This document shows positions 15,804 to 24,836 of a DNA stretch of 55,885 nucleotides, in pieces. Source of the DNA: a bacterium. GTDB lineage: Bacteria; UBA8248. The stretch's first letter is position 1. Every line of letters begins with the position of its first letter. A program made the position numbers and the translations under genes. The notes below the pieces were generated by a model. It saw only the letters and a program-made list of their open reading frames with translations. It was not told where the DNA came from and searched no databases. The DNA lies in the NCBI GenBank assembly GCA_022828125.1, contig JAJEJD010000001.1:1-55885 (forward strand). The letters run 5' to 3'.

Positions 15804-17453
15804 TTGAACAGCGAGGCGAAAACGGACCTCGACGTCCTCATCGTCGGCGCGGGGGTCGCTGGTCTTTTCATGCTCTATCGGCTGCGCTCGCGCGGCTTCA
15901 AGGCGCGCGCCTACGAGGCGGGCGGCGACGTGGGCGGCACCTGGTACTGGAACCGCTACCCGGGTGCGCGATGCGACACGGAGAGCGTTCAGTATTCCTA
16001 TCAGTTCTCCGAAGAACTCCAACAAGATTGGGAGTGGAGTGAGCGCTACGCGAGCCAGCCGGAGATTCTGCGCTATGTCGAGCACGTGGCCGAGCGCTTC
16101 GATTTGAGAAGAGACATCGTGTTCAACACGCGAATCGTCTCCGCCGTTTTCAATGAGGAGGCGAGCCGCTGGATCGTCGAGACAGACGGCGGCGAGCGGA
16201 TTTCGGCCAGGTTTTGCGTGATGGCCACGGGGTGTCTCTCCTCGCCCAATATTCCCGCCTTTGATGGCTTGGACGATTTTGACGGCCCCGTTTTCCACAC
16301 AGGCCTCTGGCCGCACGAGAAGGTCGATTTCTCGGGAAAGAGAGTGGGCGTCATCGGCACGGGTTCATCCGCCATGCAGTCCATACCCATCATCGCGCGC
16401 GAGGCGGACGAAATTTTCGTTTTCCAGAGAACCGCGCACTACGCGGTGCCCGCGCACAACGGTCCCATCAGCGAGGAGCGGGTGCGCGAGGTGAAGGCGA
16501 ATTACCCGGAGATCAGGGCGAGAGCCAAGCGATCGGCCACGGGTTTCGATCAGACATTTGGAGAGAAGGCGGCTTTGAAGGTCGGCGAAGAAGAACGCGA
16601 GCGCGAATTCGAGAAGCGCTGGGCGCACGGGGGTCTGCCTTTCCTCTCCGCCTTCACGGATTTGCGCTACAGCGAGGAAGCGAACCAGACGGCGGGTGAA
16701 TTCGTGCGCAACAAGATTCGCTCGGTCGTGAAGGATCCGAAAACAGCGGAACTGCTTTGCCCGACGACGGTCATCGGCTGCAAGCGCCTCTGCGTGGTGA
16801 CGGAGTATTACGAGGTTTATAACCGCCCGAACGTCCACCTGATCGACGTGAGAGAATCGCCCATCGAGAAGATTACACCCGAGGGGATAATGACGGCGGG
16901 GCGTGTGTATGACATCGACATGCTCATTCTGGCCACGGGGTTCGACGCCATGACGGGGACCCTGCTCAGAATCGACATCCGTGGGTGCGGCGGACGCACC
17001 TTGCAGGATAAATGGAAAGAAGGCCCCCGCACATATCTCGGCCTCATGACGGCGGGTTTCCCGAACATGTTCACCATCACGGGCCCCGGGAGCCCTTCGG
17101 TTCTGACGAATATGCAGACTTCCATCGACCATCACGTCGAATGGATAGGCGCGTGCCTCGTGTATTTGCGCGAAAACGGGATGAAATCCATCGAGGCATC
17201 CGTGGAGGCGGAGGACGCCTGGGTGGCGCACAACAACGAGGAAACCGCCAAGACGATTCGCTACAAGTGCACCTCCTGGTATCTGGGCGCGAACATACCG
17301 GGCAAGCCGCGCGTGTTCATGCCCTACATTGCCGGGTTCGACGTGTATTCGAAAAAATGCGCAAAGATCGTGGAGGCGGGATACGAGGGGTTTCGTTTGG
17401 TTCCGTGCGAAACCGACCCTGCGGATGCTCTGGTTGGGCATTCCGGGAAATAA
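15804..17453 (+). CDS. Flavin-containing Baeyer-Villiger-type monooxygenase
   Basis: 549 aa. It would use FAD and NADPH to insert oxygen next to a ketone carbonyl, giving an ester or lactone. Two Rossmann motifs are visible: GAGVAG (residues 15-20) and GTGSSA (~185-190). Between them lies FDGPVFHTGLW (159-169), an exact fit to the BVMO fingerprint FxGxxxHxxxW. Length is typical for type I enzymes such as cyclohexanone or phenylacetone monooxygenase. Start is TTG 15804, eight bases after AAGGGG; TTG 15798 is too close. A dienelactone hydrolase and alcohol dehydrogenases elsewhere in the window could act around it. Confidence 0.88.
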   Translation: MNSEAKTDLDVLIVGAGVAGLFMLYRLRSRGFKARAYEAGGDVGGTWYWNRYPGARCDTESVQYSYQFSEELQQDWEWSERYASQPEILRYVEHVAERFDLRRDIVFNTRIVSAVFNEEASRWIVETDGGERISARFCVMATGCLSSPNIPAFDGLDDFDGPVFHTGLWPHEKVDFSGKRVGVIGTGSSAMQSIPIIAREADEIFVFQRTAHYAVPAHNGPISEERVREVKANYPEIRARAKRSATGFDQTFGEKAALKVGEEEREREFEKRWAHGGLPFLSAFTDLRYSEEANQTAGEFVRNKIRSVVKDPKTAELLCPTTVIGCKRLCVVTEYYEVYNRPNVHLIDVRESPIEKITPEGIMTAGRVYDIDMLILATGFDAMTGTLLRIDIRGCGGRTLQDKWKEGPRTYLGLMTAGFPNMFTITGPGSPSVLTNMQTSIDHHVEWIGACLVYLRENGMKSIEASVEAEDAWVAHNNEETAKTIRYKCTSWYLGANIPGKPRVFMPYIAGFDVYSKKCAKIVEAGYEGFRLVPCETDPADALVGHSGK

Positions 17454-17484
17454 GGACGTGCTTGATTTACTTGCGGCCCAGAAT

Positions 17485-17504
17485 TGGTATATGATTTAAT
17501 ACCA
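17485..17504. promoter_or_regulatory. Possible operator upstream of the ABC importer operon
   Basis: TGGTAT-N8-ATACCA is a perfect 6-bp inverted repeat in an AT-rich gap 38 bases before the ATPase start. This is where a regulator of the importer could bind. No regulator gene is adjacent. Confidence 0.3.
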
Positions 17505-17542
17505 TTCCATTTATAAGCGGCATTCATGAATAGGGTATTTGC

Positions 17543-18637
17543 ATGGCGGAAGTAGTCGTAAAGGATCTGGTGAAACGCTTCGGCTCGGAAACCCTGGCAG
17601 TGGATAACGTCAGTTTTACCGTGGGCGAAGGTGAATTCGTAACTTTGCTGGGCCCGAGCGGGTGCGGGAAGACGACGACGCTTCGCTGCATCGCAGGGCT
17701 TGAGACACCCGATGAGGGGGATATCCTCATCGCGGACGAGGTATTCACTTCGAGCCGCAACGGGGTCTGCCTGCCTCCGGAGAAGAGGCGGCTCGGCATG
17801 GTGTTTCAGTCTTATGCCATATGGCCCCACATGTCAGTTTCCGAGAACGTGGCTTATGGCATTCAAGCCCAAGGGGCAAGCCGCGCAGAGGTGAGCGAAA
17901 AGGTCGTTAAGGCCCTCGAACTCGTCGGCCTGAGCGGTCTGGGCGAGAGAAATGCCACCAAACTTTCCGGAGGCCAGCAGCAGCGGGTCTCTCTTGCCCG
18001 CGCATTGGCTTACAACCCCCGCGTCCTTCTTTTCGATGAACCTCTGAGCAACCTCGATGCGAAATTGCGCGAGCGCATGCGGGTAGAGTTGGCGAACCTG
18101 ATCAAAGAACTCAAATTGACCGCCATATACGTCACCCACGATCAGGCCGAAGCCATGGTCATGAGCGATCGGATCATTGTCATGAAAGATGGAAGGATAC
18201 AGCAGGAAGGAGATCCGCACGCTACCTACAACGAGCCGGTCAACAGTTTCGTCGCCGATTTCATCGGTGTGACGAACATTCTCGAAGGCAAAGCCGGCGA
18301 GAGAGAGAACGGCAAGGGCCTTTGGGTCGACGTGCCCTCTCTTCAGTCGAAAATCCTTTGCGCGAAGGGAATCGATCGCGATATCGCAGCTGGCTCAGAT
18401 TTGCTGGTCACCGTGCGGCCCGAATACATCGAACTCGGCGAAAGCGGATCGAACGTTCACAACGTCTTGGAGGGCCAGGTGAGTGACGCGGTCTATCTGG
18501 GACAATCTTGGGATTGCCTGATCCAATCGGGGAGTTTTGAATTGAGGGTGCAAGTTCGTGGAGACGCGGATATTCGGGCGGGCCAGTCCGTCACCATGAG
18601 CATATCCCCTTCAAGATGCGTGGTCTTGAGCGATTGA
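17543..18637 (+). CDS. ABC importer ATP-binding protein (Fbp/Pot-like, TOBE domain)
   Basis: 364 aa. Walker A GPSGCGKTT is at residues 37-45, the signature LSGGQQQRVSLARAL at about 144-158, Walker B VLLFDEPLSNLD follows, and the switch His is in YVTHDQAEA. The C-terminal ~120 residues fit a TOBE-type regulatory domain (VTVRPEYIEL). It energises uptake through the fused permease encoded two genes downstream. The order ATPase, binding protein, permease suggests one operon. The CUT2/Fe3+/polyamine importer family covers many substrates, and none can be chosen from sequence. Confidence 0.93.
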   Translation: MAEVVVKDLVKRFGSETLAVDNVSFTVGEGEFVTLLGPSGCGKTTTLRCIAGLETPDEGDILIADEVFTSSRNGVCLPPEKRRLGMVFQSYAIWPHMSVSENVAYGIQAQGASRAEVSEKVVKALELVGLSGLGERNATKLSGGQQQRVSLARALAYNPRVLLFDEPLSNLDAKLRERMRVELANLIKELKLTAIYVTHDQAEAMVMSDRIIVMKDGRIQQEGDPHATYNEPVNSFVADFIGVTNILEGKAGERENGKGLWVDVPSLQSKILCAKGIDRDIAAGSDLLVTVRPEYIELGESGSNVHNVLEGQVSDAVYLGQSWDCLIQSGSFELRVQVRGDADIRAGQSVTMSISPSRCVVLSD

Positions 18638-18710
18638 GTGGAAGGTGAGCTGAACAGCCCCCCTGTACGTAACCGGTATTTGCTTTACTTTTTCCTTGGG
18701 AGAAGATTCG

Positions 18711-19853
18711 ATGAAGAAAAGCTTGATTTATTCGGTAGGAATGGCGGTATTGCTGGCGGCTGTGTTCACGCTGGGCGGGACCGCCCGCGCTGCGGAAGCG
18801 CCTATTTTGAAAGAACTCAAGGGTGCGGAAAAAGCCCGCGTCGCAAAATTGATTGAAGGCGCCAGAAAAGAAGGCAATTTCTCCTGGGCCACGAACCTCG
18901 CTCCCGTGAAAGCGGCCAAAGCGATGGAGAAAGCCTTCAAAAAGCTCTATGGACTGCCGAATGTGAAATTCCGTTTCGCCAACCGACGCTCCGGCACGCT
19001 CATCAAGCGTTTCGAGCAGGAGATCAAGGCGGACAAGCTATCCGTCGACGTGGTCGTGCTCGCCGCGGCCTCCTGGCTGCACTCGATGAAACGCCGCGGG
19101 CATCTGATGAAATACGTCTCGCCGGAAGACAAGCATTACAATCTGGCTGAAAAAGCGAACATGAATGGCGACGGCTATTGGGTGTCCGATGGGCAAATCA
19201 ACACCATGGCGGTCAACCGGGATTTGGCGGGCAACGTCAAACTGACGAGTTGGTATGATTTGCTGAAGCCCGAGTTCAAGGGCAAGGTGCTGGTCGGCGA
19301 TGCGAGGCCCTCCGAGACGTATACCCTCTGGTACAAGGGACTCCGCGAGCGGCTTCCGAAGAGCTACTTCCAGAAATTGAGCGCTGCGGGCGCAGGCGTG
19401 ATGGCGAGAGGCTCGGCGCAGAGGCGCTCCCTCATGGCAGGTGAATACTGGCTCGGAACGACGATCATGGCCAGGCATAACTGGATTGCGAAGAAAGCCG
19501 GCGTCAACATGGACCCCATCTACCCCAAAGAAGGCGTGGTGGCGCTTCCCATCGGTTCCGTGATCATGGCGAAGGCGAAGAACCCCAACATGGCGAAGCT
19601 GTTCGTCGATTACTGGCGGAGCGTGAGGGGCCACCACATGCTCCTCAATTATAACCCGCTCAATTCCGGCAGGCCGCTTCCTCCGCACAAGGATGAGAAG
19701 ATCAACAAAATCATCCTGGCGAAAGACGGCATTGCGCCGCCCATCGACAAGATCAATGTCATCCCGACCGACTGGAGCAAAGTCACGCCGGAGGACGTGA
19801 AGAAATGGAAGGCGGAATTCATCGAAGTGTTCGGTTCCGGGACGAAGAAATAA
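18711..19853 (+). CDS. Periplasmic solute-binding protein of the ABC importer
   Basis: 380 aa. It has a clear signal peptide (MKKSLIYSVGMAVLLAAVFTL..., cleavage after ARA near residue 28). The mature protein is of the extracellular solute-binding family 1/Fe3+-type (FbpA/IdiA-like) with segments such as TSWYDLLKPEFKGKVLVGD and KEGVVALPIGSVIMAKAKNPN that are typical of this class. I do not see the paired Tyr ligands that would prove iron binding, so an organic solute is as likely. GGGAGAAG precedes ATG 18711. It lies 73 bases after the ATPase gene. Confidence 0.9.
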   Translation: MKKSLIYSVGMAVLLAAVFTLGGTARAAEAPILKELKGAEKARVAKLIEGARKEGNFSWATNLAPVKAAKAMEKAFKKLYGLPNVKFRFANRRSGTLIKRFEQEIKADKLSVDVVVLAAASWLHSMKRRGHLMKYVSPEDKHYNLAEKANMNGDGYWVSDGQINTMAVNRDLAGNVKLTSWYDLLKPEFKGKVLVGDARPSETYTLWYKGLRERLPKSYFQKLSAAGAGVMARGSAQRRSLMAGEYWLGTTIMARHNWIAKKAGVNMDPIYPKEGVVALPIGSVIMAKAKNPNMAKLFVDYWRSVRGHHMLLNYNPLNSGRPLPPHKDEKINKIILAKDGIAPPIDKINVIPTDWSKVTPEDVKKWKAEFIEVFGSGTKK

Positions 19854-19880
19854 CGATGTGAAATACTTGAGGGTCGAGCA

Positions 19881-21641
19881 TTGAGCAGCGCATCGAAATC
19901 GGAACTGGAGGCCGGTGGCGGCGGGGCGGGACCCGCCGCTGCGGCCTCCTCGCTTGCGGGGCGGTTCTTCAATTCTGAAAATTCGCTGAAAATCGGTTCG
20001 CTGGGACTGCTCACGATTCTGGCCATCCTGCCCGTATCGGTGTTCATATACAGCGCGTTCGTGACCCACCCCGAAGCCGGGAAATCCATATTCACGTTCA
20101 CGAACTTCACGAAGACGTTTTCCACCTCCGAAGTGTTGGACGCTTCGCTGAACACCCTGATCATTGCGCTGGGAACATCGGTTTTTTCCTGCCTAGTGGG
20201 CGTTTCACTCGCCTGGTTCCATGCACGCACCGACATGCCTTTTCGGAGGACTCTGGAGGCGTTGACCCTGATACCCTTCTTTCTGTCTTCCTTCCTGGGG
20301 GCAGTTGCCTGGTGGGCGCTGGCCGCCCCGAGGACGGGCATACTGAACCGCTGGATGATCGATCTCTTCGGGTTGTCGGCCCCGCCGTTCAACATCTATT
20401 CGATGACCGGAATCGTCATGGTGATGGCGCTGTTTTATACGCCCTACATGTATCTGTTCACGATAGGCTCCCTGAACCGGATGGACCCCGCTCTCGAAGA
20501 ATCCGCGCGGGTTTGCGGAACCGGTGTCTTGCGCACGGCCCTGAGGGTAACGATTCCACTCTCCACGCCCGCCATGCTCTCCGGCGCGGTCATCATTTTC
20601 GTGGTGAGCATGGGTGTTTTCGGCGTGCCCAGTCTTCTGGGGCCAATCGCGAGGATATCGACGCTCTCGACGATCATTTATACGAAGATGGAGGAATATC
20701 CGCTGGACATCGGCGGGGCGGCCGCACTGGGAAGCGTCCTGATGGTGTTCACCGCGCTGGGCCTCTTCATCCAGAGAAAGATTATCGCGCCGAGAAGTTA
20801 CGTGACCGTGACGGGCAAGGGTTACCGCCCCAGCCGCGTTTCTTTGGGACCCTGGAAATACGTTGCGCTCGCCATCAATTGTTTTTACGTTCTACTGGCA
20901 GTCATCCTCCCGCTGGGAGCGCTCCTGCTGGCGTCGTTCAACCGCGCCTGGCTGGGCGGGTTCCGCTGGAGCCAGCTTTCCATCTACAACTGGGCCTATG
21001 TCCTGTTCGAATACGAATACGCCGTTCGCGCCACCAAGAACAGTCTCATCCTGGGGCTTGTGGGCGGACTCATCACGGTGGTCCTGTGTACGTTCCTCTC
21101 CATGGTGATTCTCAGGGGCAGGAACAAGAAGCTCAGCGGCGCAGTCGATTACCTGAGCACCCTGCCCATCGGTGTGCCGGGCCTCATCATGGGCATGGCT
21201 TTCCTGATCACATGGATCAAAACGCCGCTCTATGCGTTGCCCATGCTCCTGCTCATGATGGCGTATATGACGCGCTACCTTCCCTATGGACTCAGAACCA
21301 TATCTTCGGTGCTTCAGTCGCTAAGTTCCGAGCTCGAGGAAAGCGCCAGGATCTGCGGCTCCTCGTTCGTCTCGACGATAAGGAAGATCACGGTGCCGCT
21401 CTTGAGGCCGGGCATATTCGCGGCTTATCTTATGCTGTTTATCATGTTCATCAGGGAATTGCCGGTGTCCGTTCTCCTGGCGACGGAAGACAGCGCTCCC
21501 ATGGCGGTGGCCCTGTACATCTTGCAGGAAAACGAGGCCTTGGGCGTCGTGGCGGCATTCGCTCTCGTTCAGACCGCGCTCCTCCTGCTGGGAACGATTG
21601 TCTTCAGAAAACTCGGGAGCTTGGAAGAGCTCTCGGTCTAG
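19881..21641 (+). CDS. ABC importer fused double permease (FbpB-like)
   Basis: 586 aa with about 12 membrane segments, formed by two BPD-transport domains in tandem. The two EAA coupling loops are visible as EESARVCGTGVLRTALRVTIPL and EESARICGSSFVSTIRKITVPL; each contacts the ATPase. Fused permeases are typical of Fe3+/FbpB-type systems. It begins at TTG 19881, seven bases after GAGGG, 27 bases after the binding-protein stop. The N-terminal Ser/Gly/Ala-rich 25 residues are cytoplasmic. The DapA-family gene that follows starts 82 bases later and may belong to the same unit. Confidence 0.93.
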   Translation: MSSASKSELEAGGGGAGPAAAASSLAGRFFNSENSLKIGSLGLLTILAILPVSVFIYSAFVTHPEAGKSIFTFTNFTKTFSTSEVLDASLNTLIIALGTSVFSCLVGVSLAWFHARTDMPFRRTLEALTLIPFFLSSFLGAVAWWALAAPRTGILNRWMIDLFGLSAPPFNIYSMTGIVMVMALFYTPYMYLFTIGSLNRMDPALEESARVCGTGVLRTALRVTIPLSTPAMLSGAVIIFVVSMGVFGVPSLLGPIARISTLSTIIYTKMEEYPLDIGGAAALGSVLMVFTALGLFIQRKIIAPRSYVTVTGKGYRPSRVSLGPWKYVALAINCFYVLLAVILPLGALLLASFNRAWLGGFRWSQLSIYNWAYVLFEYEYAVRATKNSLILGLVGGLITVVLCTFLSMVILRGRNKKLSGAVDYLSTLPIGVPGLIMGMAFLITWIKTPLYALPMLLLMMAYMTRYLPYGLRTISSVLQSLSSELEESARICGSSFVSTIRKITVPLLRPGIFAAYLMLFIMFIRELPVSVLLATEDSAPMAVALYILQENEALGVVAAFALVQTALLLLGTIVFRKLGSLEELSV

Positions 21642-21723
21642 CGAAGAGAACGAGACTTTATTCAGGCAGGCGTTTGGAGCGCATGAGTTTCGGAATCCAG
21701 CATCCCAAGGGGAGGGAGTCCGA

Positions 21724-22626
21724 GTGAAGCTCAAAGGCATCATGGGAGCACCCACGACGGCGTTCAAGCCCGACGGCGTCGTCGATTACGACACCTTCGC
21801 AAACCAGGTCGATTTCCTGATCGAACAGGGCTTTCCCTTCATCGCCCATCCCATGCACATCGGCGAATCCATCAACCTGAGTGAGTACGAACGCAAGGAA
21901 CTGGCTCGTATTCTGGTGGGCACGGTGGCGGGCCGCGTTCCCACCTTCGTGAACGTGACCGCCTCAGGGCCGGATATTTCCATCGACTTGGCGAGGCATT
22001 CCGAGGCGGCAGGGGCGACGGGAATCGTCGTGCTCTCGCCCTATCATTGGAAGCCCGGGCACGAAGCCCACCTGGATTATTTTCTGACGATGGGGGGGTG
22101 CGTGGAGGTCGCTATGATCGCCTACAACAACCCGAGTCTCCAGGTGACCATCTCCCACGACATGCTCGAAGAGATGCTCGAAAAACTCCCGAACTTACAC
22201 GCGCTCAAAGACGCGAGCTTCGACATGAACTATTTTACCGGTGCGTGCCGCATCGCCTCGGCCGCTCGATCAGATTTTTCCGTATTCACCGGGATCGAGT
22301 GGCTCCTAACGTCGATTCCCGTCGGCGGGTCGGGGTCGTTCTCCAATTGCGGGGAGGTCGCTCCCCGGCTGGTTCTCTCCCTGTTCGATGCCTGCGCCTC
22401 GGGAGATTATGACAAAGCGCGCGCCCTGCAATATAAAATGGACATACTCTTGCACTTGCTGCAGACGAACTACCCGGCGACGGTGAAATACGCGATGGAG
22501 CTCATGGGCCGGCCCGTCGGCGAGACGCGAAAACCCATCCTACCGCTGGACGACGACGCCAAGGCCCACACGCGCAAGACGCTGGAGTCGCTCGGTATTT
22601 TCGAAAACGAGCCGCTAGGCTGGTAG
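21724..22626 (+). CDS. DapA-family lyase/aldolase, canonical active site
   Basis: 300 aa TIM-barrel protein of the dihydrodipicolinate synthase/N-acetylneuraminate lyase family. Schiff-base Lys162 lies in HALKDAS and the proton-relay Tyr134 in IAYNNP, the same spacing as Y133/K161 of E. coli DapA. The GxxGE loop reads MHIGES. Start is GTG 21724 behind GGGGAGGGAG. Its place after a solute importer suggests a catabolic aldolase or lyase acting on the imported 2-oxo acid rather than lysine synthesis; this is inference. Its end overlaps the convergent TRAP permease gene by 12 bases. Confidence 0.9.
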   Translation: MKLKGIMGAPTTAFKPDGVVDYDTFANQVDFLIEQGFPFIAHPMHIGESINLSEYERKELARILVGTVAGRVPTFVNVTASGPDISIDLARHSEAAGATGIVVLSPYHWKPGHEAHLDYFLTMGGCVEVAMIAYNNPSLQVTISHDMLEEMLEKLPNLHALKDASFDMNYFTGACRIASAARSDFSVFTGIEWLLTSIPVGGSGSFSNCGEVAPRLVLSLFDACASGDYDKARALQYKMDILLHLLQTNYPATVKYAMELMGRPVGETRKPILPLDDDAKAHTRKTLESLGIFENEPLGW

Positions 22627-24759
22627 TGTGGGCGTTTCCGATTTATCCGATACTCCTTTTTGCCAGGCATAGATCGAAAGCAGGAGAGCCGCTCCCGCTG
22701 CGTTGGCGATGTAAGCGGAGATACCCCCGGGCAGTAGGAATTTCCCCGGAAGAAAACAAAACAATGAGGCAACGCCCAGCAGCAGCCATTCGAGGATAGA
22801 AGTCTTTCTCCTGAAATGGCCCACCGTCCAGGCGGAAAATGCGATGGTGCCGAACAGCGCCGCTCCCATCGTCCAGAGCGTGAGTCGCGTCGACCCGCTC
22901 AGGAGAATGGGCGTGTAGGCGAAGAGAAGCGGCATGACGTAGAGCATTTTGGCGAACCGGAAACTCGCCCAGCCCGTTCTCCATGGGTCTGCCGTGGCGA
23001 TGGAAGCGGCGACGTATGCGCCAAGGCACACCGGCGGCGTGATGTTCGAATCCTGGCTCAGCCAGAAGACGATCATGTGCGCGGCGATGAGGGGAACACC
23101 CAGGTTCTCGAGAGCGGGGCCGGCGAGGACGGCCAGGACGAGATATGAGGCGGTTATGGGCAGCGCCATGCCCAGGACGAGAGACGCCACCGCCACCAGA
23201 AACAGGGCGAACAACAGGCTCCCGCCCGAGAGCGCCACGAGCAGATAGCTCATCTTGAGGCCGAGACCCGTCAAGGCAACCATCCCGACGATGATTCCGA
23301 CTGCTGCTGCGGCCGAGCCGACGACTAACGAATTTTGCGTTCCTTCCACCATGGCGTCGAAGACGCCTCGTATATTCAACTGTTCCTGCGGGGTTTGAAA
23401 TTGATCAGGAAAGAGCCGCGCCAGGGCCATGCGAATCCAGTTGATCGCCAGGATGGAGAAGATGGCCATGACGGCGCACCAGTCCGGCGAGTAACCGGCG
23501 ACGAGGAAAGCCAGTAGAATCGCGAGCGGCAGGAGGTGGAACCAGCCCGCTGTGAAAACTACTTTGGGACGCGGGAGGTCGTCTCCGGCGATTCCCTGAA
23601 TGCCTTGTCGTTTCGCCTCGAAGTGAACGATGGCGCTGATCGACAGCAGGTAGAGTAATGCGGGCACCGCGGCAATGGCCATGATGCGCACGTAGGGCAC
23701 CCCCGTTATCTCCGCCATGACGAATGCGCCCGAGCCCATGACGGGTGGCAGGAGTTGACCGCCCAGAGACGCGCTGTTTTCCACTGCACCCGCCACATGG
23801 GGCCGGAAGCCGACCTTTTTCATGAGCGGGATGGTGAAGGTGCCCGTCGAGACGACGTTCGCGATGCTGCTGCCCGAAATCGAGCCGAATATGGCCGAGG
23901 CGATGACCGCCACCTTGGCGGGTCCGCCCACCGTTCGGCCGGCAAGCGCCATGGGCATTTCGATGAAAAACCTGCCCATTCCCGATTGATTCATGAACGC
24001 GCCAAGATAGATGAATATCAAGACGTAGCTGGCCATGACGGAGGTCATGACGCCGAAGATGCCCTCCTGGGAATAAAAGGTATAGTTGACGATCTGGTGA
24101 ACCGTGGAACCCCGGTGAGCGAGTTGTCCGGGAGCGTAAGCGCCGAAATGGGCAAACAATAGCGCGACCACGGCAAGGGCCGGTATCCATAGTCCCAGCC
24201 CGCGCCTCGCCGCCTCCAGGGCGAGTGCGATGGCCACGAAGGCCATCCAGAAGTCCGTCTGATGCCAGGCGCCGGGCCTTTCCTGGAGTTCGAGGTAGTT
24301 GGATACGAAATAGTTCAGACAAAGGCAGGCCAGACCCATGAGGGCGAGATTCAACGCTCGTGGGCGCGCGAGCGCAACCGCTCCCAGTAAAATGCACCCG
24401 ATCCACACCGCCCAGTCCGACGCCAGCGCGCCTTCTTCCGAGACGTCTTCCGCCCGATATATCGCAGCGGCGAGCAGCGCCACGAGGAGGAGGGCAACGC
24501 CCCAATCAAGGATTTCCGGCTGTTCCCAGGTTGCTCCCTTGCGGCCGGGGTAGACGAGGAAGCTCATGACCCACATGACGAGGGTGAAAATGCCCAGGTG
24601 CAGATTGTCCTCGGGGATGCCGGGTCCAGCCGCCCACAGGGCGAAAAGCGCGAAGGCGACGCAGATGGCCTGGTGAAAATACTTCCAGGCGCCGCTCAGG
24701 TCCGAAGCGTGGCTGCCGCTCGCGTCATGCGCGATTTGGAATTCATCGCTTGTGGTCAT
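22615..24759 (-). CDS. TRAP transporter fused permease (4TM/12TM, TAXI type)
   Basis: 714 aa, strongly hydrophobic. The N-terminal ~200 residues resemble the small 4-TM (DctQ-like) unit and the rest the 12-TM DctM-like unit, with signatures such as GRTVGGPAKVAVIASAIFGSISGSSIANVVSTGTF and ENSASLGGQLLPPVMG typical of the DctM family. These use a Na+ or proton gradient to take up organic acids delivered by a TAXI binding protein, encoded immediately upstream (78 bases away). The pair is transcribed opposite to the ABC operon and converges on the DapA-family gene. Confidence 0.94.
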   Translation of the reverse strand: MTTSDEFQIAHDASGSHASDLSGAWKYFHQAICVAFALFALWAAGPGIPEDNLHLGIFTLVMWVMSFLVYPGRKGATWEQPEILDWGVALLLVALLAAAIYRAEDVSEEGALASDWAVWIGCILLGAVALARPRALNLALMGLACLCLNYFVSNYLELQERPGAWHQTDFWMAFVAIALALEAARRGLGLWIPALAVVALLFAHFGAYAPGQLAHRGSTVHQIVNYTFYSQEGIFGVMTSVMASYVLIFIYLGAFMNQSGMGRFFIEMPMALAGRTVGGPAKVAVIASAIFGSISGSSIANVVSTGTFTIPLMKKVGFRPHVAGAVENSASLGGQLLPPVMGSGAFVMAEITGVPYVRIMAIAAVPALLYLLSISAIVHFEAKRQGIQGIAGDDLPRPKVVFTAGWFHLLPLAILLAFLVAGYSPDWCAVMAIFSILAINWIRMALARLFPDQFQTPQEQLNIRGVFDAMVEGTQNSLVVGSAAAAVGIIVGMVALTGLGLKMSYLLVALSGGSLLFALFLVAVASLVLGMALPITASYLVLAVLAGPALENLGVPLIAAHMIVFWLSQDSNITPPVCLGAYVAASIATADPWRTGWASFRFAKMLYVMPLLFAYTPILLSGSTRLTLWTMGAALFGTIAFSAWTVGHFRRKTSILEWLLLGVASLFCFLPGKFLLPGGISAYIANAAGAALLLSIYAWQKGVSDKSETPTLPA

Positions 24760-24836
24760 GGCGGCCCCCGAAATCTCCCCGCGCGGATGAGCAGGCCCGC
24801 GCGGAGAGGTTCGTGCGTGTCACCGGGATGTGGGGA